DNA from: Phycisphaeraceae bacterium
Lineage (GTDB): Bacteria > Planctomycetota > Phycisphaerae > Phycisphaerales > Phycisphaeraceae
DNA: 10,389 nt
Assembly: GCA_029260675.1 (NCBI GenBank)
Contig: JAJDCV010000364.1
Location: 1 to 10,389 of the forward strand
Direction: 5' to 3'
The translations under genes and the position numbers were made by a program. Below the pieces are notes generated by a model. That model did no database searches and was not told the origin of the DNA. It saw only the letters and a program-made list of their open reading frames with translations. Shown one piece after another: positions 6,980 through 10,389 of the stretch. Numbering within the stretch: position 1 is the stretch's first letter; every line of letters starts with the position of its first letter.

Positions 6980-7124
6980 GGGTTTCTTTATCAATCGTAA
7001 AATTATTGTGAGTTATCCCAAGAGGTTAGAACCGATGCGAGCGATAGCCGGGCGGTAGCGGCGAGGGACACGCGGAAGATAGGGGCTTAACAGAGTGACC
7101 GCTCATGGCACCACCACGAATCGG

Positions 7125-8357
7125 TCATGCGCGGTCGTCGAGTGCGGGCTTGGGCGTGGTGTTCTCGACAGGGGCATCGAGCCTCGCCGACCGCTCCACG
7201 GGTAGCAGCTTCGCACGCAGCGGCTTGACCGCCAGCAAGACCAGCACGGCCAGACAAGCCATCGCCAACCACTGCGGGATCATCTCGTGGTGGTGTGCGG
7301 CTTGTGCTTGCGCGATGGCGCTGATCGACCACACCGACGCGATCGCATCGGTTGCCAGTCCGCAAAGAATGGCACTGAGCGACACGGTTAAGAGGTAGGC
7401 GACCATGTGTCGTGTGCCCATCTCCTTGCGGACCACACCCAGGGTCGCCACATTGGTCGCGGGCCCGGCCATCATGAAGACCAGCACCGCACCCGGCGAC
7501 AGACCGGCGATCAGCAGACCCGCCGCCAGCGGGGTCGACGCGGTTGCGCAAATGTACATCGGGATCCCTACGATCACCATCAGGATCATCACCGGCAGGC
7601 CCGAGCCCCAGCCCCCGAGTTGCTCGGGCTGGATGAACACGCTGATCGTCCCGGCCATCACCAACCCGATCAACAGCCACTTCATCGTGTCGCCCAGCAC
7701 CTCCGCCGCCGCCTCGACCAGCGCCGCGAACAGGCCGGGCTTGCGTGGCGTGGGCGTGTCGGCCTTAGTGGAGCAGCAGGATGACGCCGGCTCGGGCTCT
7801 TCACTTGCGCAACACGAAGACGCGGCCTTGGGTTCTTCGCTTGCACAGCAGGATGTCTTAGGTGTAGACGCCTCACCAGACGGACTCGCCGACTCCTGTG
7901 AACAACACCCCCCAGCACTCTCGGCGGAAGCCGACTCACCGGCCGTCGCCTCCTCCGGCAACGCAGCACCGACCAGCCCGGTTGCGATCGCGCTTAGAAT
8001 CGCCGAGACCGGTCGGACCACCGCCAGGAACGGGCCCAACAGCGCGTAAGACACCGCGACCGAGTCCACGCCGGTCTCCGGTGTCGCGACCAGGAAAGAC
8101 ATCACCGAACCGCGCGAGGCACCCTGACGCCGAAGCGCCAGGGCCGCCGGGATCACCCCGCAGGAACACAACGGCAACGGCGCCCCGATGAACGCTGCTT
8201 TGACCACGCCGCCTCGGCCGCGCAGGAACTTCGTCAGCCAAGCCGAGGGGATGTAGACCTTGATCAGCGCCGCCACGACCAGCCCGACCAGCAGCCACGG
8301 CGAGGCCGCCAGCGCCATCTCCCAGGTCTTCTCAAGGATTGATAAGAACGTTTGCAT
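7125..8357 (-). CDS. SO_0444-type Cu/Zn efflux permease (ArsP/DUF318-like) with Cys-Cys-rich loop
   Basis: This inner-membrane permease has about eight to ten helices in two halves, numbered from ATG 8357 (410 aa). The first half carries Pro-Leu-C64-Ser-C66-Gly followed by the Thr-Pro-Glu-Thr-Gly-Val-Asp-Ser block (92-99). The second half has Ile-C270-Ala-Thr-Ala-Ser-Thr-Pro (269-276) and Gly-Pro-Ala-Thr-Asn (298-302). These are hallmarks of the DUF318/ArsP superfamily, and the Cys-Cys loop points to the SO_0444 Cu/Zn efflux branch. The central loop (about 134-208) has Cys-Cys pairs at 151-152, 170-171, 182-183 and 194-195, the last three in a 12-residue repeat, probably for soft-metal binding. 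A His triplet (355-357) lies in the last outer loop. Starts at GTG 8375 and ATG 8366 are also possible; ATG 8357 is preferred because it gives the usual distance to the first helix and has TACAAT seven bases upstream. The substrate (Cu, Zn or a metalloid) is inferred from the family. No ArsR or other metal regulator is in the window. Confidence 0.88.
   Translation of the reverse strand: MQTFLSILEKTWEMALAASPWLLVGLVVAALIKVYIPSAWLTKFLRGRGGVVKAAFIGAPLPLCSCGVIPAALALRRQGASRGSVMSFLVATPETGVDSVAVSYALLGPFLAVVRPVSAILSAIATGLVGAALPEEATAGESASAESAGGCCSQESASPSGEASTPKTSCCASEEPKAASSCCASEEPEPASSCCSTKADTPTPRKPGLFAALVEAAAEVLGDTMKWLLIGLVMAGTISVFIQPEQLGGWGSGLPVMILMVIVGIPMYICATASTPLAAGLLIAGLSPGAVLVFMMAGPATNVATLGVVRKEMGTRHMVAYLLTVSLSAILCGLATDAIASVWSISAIAQAQAAHHHEMIPQWLAMACLAVLVLLAVKPLRAKLLPVERSARLDAPVENTTPKPALDDRA
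7773..7853 (-). repeat. In-gene 36-bp tandem repeat encoding Cys-Cys units
   Basis: Two 36-bp units (7818-7853 and 7782-7817) plus a partial third (7773-7781) encode Ser-Cys-Cys-Ala-Ser-Glu-Glu-Pro followed by four variable residues, and then Ser-Cys-Cys. The DNA copies have diverged mostly at third positions, which suggests an older duplication kept by protein-level selection. Confidence 0.75.
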
Positions 8358-8413
8358 CGGACGCATTGTAGGCACACACCCCCGGGGAGGACCAGTTTGA
8401 TTAGGATACTCAC
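8358..8413. promoter_or_regulatory. Compact divergent start region with -10-like hexamers on both strands
   Basis: Only 56 bp separate the permease ATG 8357 and the peptidase ATG 8414. On the minus strand TACAAT (8365-8370) ends seven bases before ATG 8357. On the plus strand TAGGAT (8402-8407) ends six bases before ATG 8414; it contains AGGA (8403-8406), which could instead be a Shine-Dalgarno. No good -35 box is seen for either, so promoter assignment is tentative. Confidence 0.4.
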
Positions 8414-9583
8414 ATGCCTGACCAACCGATCTTGCTGGACGCGGATTTCGACAGCGGCTCCCTGGACGTAGCCAGGTCGTCGGTCAAGGGCGACACCGTC
8501 CTTCTGGCCGGGCGAGATAACTTCAACACCGGCTGCTGGAAATGGCTGCATTTCACCGCATCCAACGTCAAAGGGCGGACGCTGACATTCCAGATCGGCG
8601 ACAACTTCGACACCGACCGCGACCGGCTGAACCACCACCAGATGGTCTATACCGAGGACGGCGAGCGGTGGCGCTACTTCGACTTCAACCAAAGAGACGC
8701 CGACGCCGAGACGTTTTCTTTTGGCAATCATCGGCCCTTCACTTCGGACCGGGTGACGGTGGCGTACGGGTTCCCCTACCCGGTGTCGCGCGTGTTGTCT
8801 CACTCGCAGAAGATTCGCAACAGCCCGTGGGTCTCCCCGACCCCTTCTTCGGATGCACAACTCTTGCTTGGGATGTCGCCCGGCGGCGTCGACGACCTTG
8901 GCCGAACGATCCCGCCCAACCCGCTATTGGGTTATCAGATCACCGATCCTTCGGCGCCAGGCCCGAAGAAATCGGTTGTGCTGATGAGCGGGGTCCACCC
9001 CAACGAGACGTTGGCGAATCACGTGCTGGAGGCGCTATGCGACTGGCTGGTCGGCGATTCGACCCACGCCGCGGCGGTGCGCAGCAAGGCCCGGTTTCTC
9101 ATCTACCCGATGGCGAACCCCGACGGGCGCTTTGCCGGGTACAACCGGACCACCGTGCAGCACGTCGAACGGGACGCCAACCGTTTCTGGCGCGAGGACC
9201 TCTGGCAGGATATGCCCGACATCGCCACGGTCGGCAACGCGCTGCTTAAAGACACCGGCGGGAGGGTCGACGTCTTCATCGACCTGCACTGCTGGACCGA
9301 CACGCAGCACCACGTCGGGATCCTCTGCAAGGAAGAGGGCTACTGGGACGATCCGTTCTGGCGGGCGATGGTCGCGTTGGAACCGGGGCTGGCGAGTTGG
9401 GATTCCGGCTGGGACAACCCTTCGACTGAGACGTTAGCCTTCAAGCATCTAAAGGCCGGCTTCTGCATGACCTTCGAGTTGATGTACCTGCCGGGCGAGA
9501 AACTTAAGCATCTGAGGCGGGTAGGCGGGCACATGGGCGAGGCCTTATATAGATCACTCGTGGCAGACCCGTCCGATCCGTAA
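8414..9583 (+). CDS. M14 metallocarboxypeptidase, cytosolic-carboxypeptidase-like
   Basis: Residues 8-130 resemble the beta-sandwich N-domain that precedes the catalytic domain in cytosolic carboxypeptidases; a Phe-Asp-Ser-Gly-Ser-Leu opening is typical. The catalytic domain (about 145-380) shows the zinc ligands H195-x2-E198 (Val-His-Pro-Asn-Glu-Thr) and H292 (Asp-Leu-His-Cys-Trp). It also shows the substrate-binding pair N256-R257 after an Asn-Pro-Asp-Gly motif (235-238), and the general base E355 in Thr-Phe-Glu-Leu-Met. All essential residues therefore appear present. There is no signal peptide, so it probably acts in the cytoplasm. Eukaryotic relatives remove glutamate from tubulin tails; bacterial substrates are largely unknown. 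AGGA seven bases before ATG 8414 supports the start. It is divergent from the metal permease, which may only reflect shared regulatory space. Family sure; substrate unknown. Confidence 0.92.
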   Translation: MPDQPILLDADFDSGSLDVARSSVKGDTVLLAGRDNFNTGCWKWLHFTASNVKGRTLTFQIGDNFDTDRDRLNHHQMVYTEDGERWRYFDFNQRDADAETFSFGNHRPFTSDRVTVAYGFPYPVSRVLSHSQKIRNSPWVSPTPSSDAQLLLGMSPGGVDDLGRTIPPNPLLGYQITDPSAPGPKKSVVLMSGVHPNETLANHVLEALCDWLVGDSTHAAAVRSKARFLIYPMANPDGRFAGYNRTTVQHVERDANRFWREDLWQDMPDIATVGNALLKDTGGRVDVFIDLHCWTDTQHHVGILCKEEGYWDDPFWRAMVALEPGLASWDSGWDNPSTETLAFKHLKAGFCMTFELMYLPGEKLKHLRRVGGHMGEALYRSLVADPSDP

Positions 9584-9590
9584 TCCCCCC

Positions 9591-9632
9591 CCTCGACCCA
9601 CACGAGGCATCCACGGTTTTGGCTGATTTTTT
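9591..9632 (+). terminator. Possible weak intrinsic terminator after the M14 gene
   Basis: CCTCG (9591-9595) pairs with CGAGG (9603-9607) over a 7-base loop. T4 (9617-9620) and T6 (9627-9632) follow, but at 9 bases or more from the stem, which is farther than in a standard terminator. It may just be chance. Confidence 0.25.
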
Positions 9633-9645
9633 CGGGTAAAAAGTA

Positions 9646-9673
9646 TTGATAATCCGTGTTCTTGTGGTATGTT
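9646..9673 (+). promoter_or_regulatory. Candidate extended -10 promoter
   Basis: TTGATA (9646-9651, five of six consensus) and TATGTT (9668-9673) are 16 bases apart, and TGG directly before the -10 fits an extended -10 element. The start would be near 9680. It could serve the small ORF at 9693 with a very short leader, or the GSDH gene at 9999 with a leader of about 320 nt. Confidence 0.4.
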
Positions 9674-9681
9674 GGAAGGGC

Positions 9682-9686
9682 AGGAG
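9682..9686 (+). promoter_or_regulatory. Shine-Dalgarno AGGAG before the small ORF at 9693
   Basis: AGGAG is followed by six bases and then ATG 9693. It is one of the two clearest ribosome binding sites in the window and the main reason to consider the small ORF real. Confidence 0.45.
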
Positions 9687-9692
9687 TGAGGG

Positions 9693-9968
9693 ATGTCGGC
9701 GCTGGATCAGGCCGGCCATTTCGCCTCCCGTGGTTCGCTCCCCGGGGAAGGGATTGGACACGGGTCATCGGTATTCCCACCGGAATACCCCCGGCCGAAT
9801 CCGAGCGTAATCAAGCCACCGACCCCGATCATCGGGCCGGCGATGCTGTTTGTAGATGAAGGGCCTATCTGTTGTTCCGGCTCTGGGTCACCATGGCGGG
9901 GCGGCAGGGAGAGAACAAGCCGAGTCCGGCGTCGATTCACCGAAAAACAGGTGACTGACGCGGGCTAG
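9693..9968 (+). CDS. Small hypothetical ORF (91 aa), doubtful
   Basis: Support comes from AGGAG at 9682-9686 and a promoter-like pair just upstream. The product has no family I recognise: a Gly/Pro/Ser-rich first half, a short hydrophobic stretch near Ile-Ile-Gly-Pro-Ala-Met-Leu-Phe (residues 46-53), a Cys-Cys pair (60-61), and an Arg-rich end. Codon use is only partly like the neighbours; the last third uses AGA, AGG and ACA. Two inverted repeats lie inside it. A leader peptide, a recent orphan gene, or no gene at all are each possible. It stops 30 bp before the GSDH start, in the same frame. Confidence 0.3.
   Translation: MSALDQAGHFASRGSLPGEGIGHGSSVFPPEYPRPNPSVIKPPTPIIGPAMLFVDEGPICCSGSGSPWRGGRERTSRVRRRFTEKQVTDAG
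9770..9789. repeat. Perfect 8-bp inverted repeat, GGTATTCC-CACC-GGAATACC
   Basis: Left arm 9770-9777, loop 9778-9781, right arm 9782-9789. As RNA it would be an 8-bp stem with a tetraloop; as DNA it is a 20-bp dyad of operator size. No T-run follows, so it is not an intrinsic terminator. Confidence 0.7.
9824..9836. repeat. 13-bp palindrome CCCGAT-C-ATCGGG
   Basis: Perfect 6-bp arms around one base. It lies 34 bp after the first dyad. The one-base centre suits a protein-binding site better than a hairpin. Chance occurrence is possible in GC-rich DNA. Confidence 0.5.
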
Positions 9969-9998
9969 GCCATGCGCGGACACCTCTGTGGATATGTC

Positions 9999-10389
9999 AT
10001 GAAATTTCAGTTGCCTGCCGCCTTATTTTTTGTCTGTCTGTCACTGGCCGTGTCCTCCCCGTCACACGCCGCCAACCCCCTGCCGCCGATCGACCAGCCC
10101 GGTCTGGCGGTCGATCTTGTCGACTTCGTGCAGTTCCCCGCGGCGACCGGGTCGTTCCAGCGTGACGGGATCAACCACCTTGTTGAATCGCCGGACACCT
10201 CCGGCCGGCTGTTCGTCCTGGACTCGCGCGGCGGCGTCCGCATCATCGACGGCGGCATCGCCTCGCCCAACATCTTCCTGAACCTAAGCGGGATCCCCAG
10301 CAAGGCAGGCCAACCCGACATCGACCTGGTCATCGGTAACTTCGGGCAGCAGGGTCAGGGCGGCTTCGCATTCCACCCCGACTACGCCA
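9999..10389 (+). CDS. Secreted GSDH-type (PQQ-dependent sugar dehydrogenase-like) protein, N-terminal part
   Basis: The frame runs open off the right edge; 130 codons are visible. Residues 1-24 form a clean signal peptide (MKFQ, hydrophobic core, Ser-Pro-Ser-His-Ala, then Ala-Asn), so the protein is exported. The mature part follows the start of glucose/sorbosone dehydrogenase-type beta-propellers: a Phe-Val-Gln-Phe-Pro strand, Arg-Leu-Phe-Val-Leu-Asp with Gly-Gly-Val-Arg-Ile, an Ile-Phe-Leu-Asn-Leu segment, and Gly-Gly-Phe-Ala-Phe-His-Pro-Asp-Tyr, equivalent to the family's Gly-Leu-x-x-x-Ala-Phe-His-Pro-Asp-Tyr. In family members such residues border the PQQ site, but the catalytic His/Arg positions beyond the edge cannot be judged. 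ATG 9972 is an in-frame alternative; 9999 is preferred because the signal peptide begins there. An in-frame TAG at 9966 excludes longer starts. A PEP-CTERM or dockerin tail, common in related genes, cannot be tested here. Confidence 0.8.
   Translation, partial: MKFQLPAALFFVCLSLAVSSPSHAANPLPPIDQPGLAVDLVDFVQFPAATGSFQRDGINHLVESPDTSGRLFVLDSRGGVRIIDGGIASPNIFLNLSGIPSKAGQPDIDLVIGNFGQQGQGGFAFHPDYA

Larger units (their letters stand above)
6822..7124. other. Intergenic region, PEP-CTERM gene leader and promoter; AT-rich block
   Basis: No gene is supported here. On the minus strand it carries the leader of about 120 nt and the promoter of the PEP-CTERM gene. An AT-rich block from about 6941 to 7015 contrasts with the GC-rich surroundings; its part upstream of the -35 box (about 6980-7010) could act as an UP element. 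A GC-rich palindrome (6926-6938, CGGCCC-C-GGGCCG) lies in the leader. The 7020-7124 part follows the permease stop, and I see no stem with a T-run that would serve as an intrinsic terminator. Confidence 0.6.
9584..9998. other. 415-bp region before the GSDH gene: promoter-like signals, small ORF, two inverted repeats
   Basis: No recognisable gene or RNA family is evident. In order it holds a C8 run after the peptidase stop (9585-9592), a weak hairpin with T-runs, a promoter-like pair (9646-9673), a ribosome binding site and small ORF (9682-9968), and two perfect inverted repeats (9770-9789, 9824-9836). I looked for tRNA T-loop and common riboswitch signatures and saw none. Confidence 0.6.

Noticed and set aside
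7023..7080. GGTTAGAACC and nearby GC-rich sequence as a tRNA or terminator
   Set aside because: Only a 4-bp stem with a 2-base centre; no cloverleaf, T-loop or T-run could be drawn.
7405..8049. Plus-strand ORF of 214 residues opposite the permease
   Set aside because: Antisense shadow; the minus-strand frame has clear membrane helices and DUF318-type motifs.
9707..9940. Minus-strand ORF of 77 residues opposite the small ORF
   Set aside because: GTG start with no ribosome binding site; one Gly-rich hydrophobic stretch is not enough to support a gene.

Overview
The window looks like chromosomal DNA from a high-GC bacterium, most likely a planctomycete and probably of the class Phycisphaerae. 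The pointers are a PEP-CTERM exosortase-target protein, a secreted sugar-dehydrogenase-like (GSDH) protein, a two-part VanZ-like membrane protein, GC-rich codon use, and several genes without a clear Shine-Dalgarno site. This placement is inference from gene content, not a phylogenetic result.

Layout. The + strand opens with the 3' part of a VanZ-like membrane protein (2-970), followed by a 790-residue c-di-GMP protein with the order PilZ, two membrane helices, PAS, GGDEF, EAL (1047-3419). That gene converges, with a 6-bp gap, on a calcineurin-like metallophosphoesterase (3426-4271, -). Divergent from the phosphoesterase is a 70-residue two-helix membrane protein with an ideal ribosome binding site (4374-4586, +). 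It faces a short UvrC homologue (4682-6022, -) that keeps both nuclease centres but lacks the usual middle segment and the C-terminal helix-hairpin-helix domain. Upstream on the same strand lie a PEP-CTERM protein in visibly lower-GC DNA with a good sigma-70-type promoter and a leader of about 120 nt (6183-6821, -), then an SO_0444-type metal-efflux permease with four Cys-Cys pairs in its central loop (7125-8357, -). The permease is divergent from a cytosolic-carboxypeptidase-like M14 metallopeptidase (8414-9583, +). A 415-bp stretch (9584-9998) holds a candidate promoter, a small ORF with a strong ribosome binding site, and two perfect inverted repeats. The window ends inside a secreted GSDH-type gene (9999 onward, +).

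How the genes relate. This is a set of short, often single-gene transcription units rather than one pathway operon. The c-di-GMP protein, the VanZ-like protein and the PEP-CTERM protein could all touch surface polysaccharide or matrix biology, but only the first two are adjacent and nothing here proves a joint role. I see no transposase, integrase, CRISPR array, tRNA, rRNA or recognisable defence system. I found no convincing undescribed multi-gene system. The best leads are the domain-depleted UvrC, the PilZ-GGDEF-EAL fusion with an insertion beside the GGDEF loop, the apparently leaderless starts, and the palindrome-bearing region before the GSDH gene.
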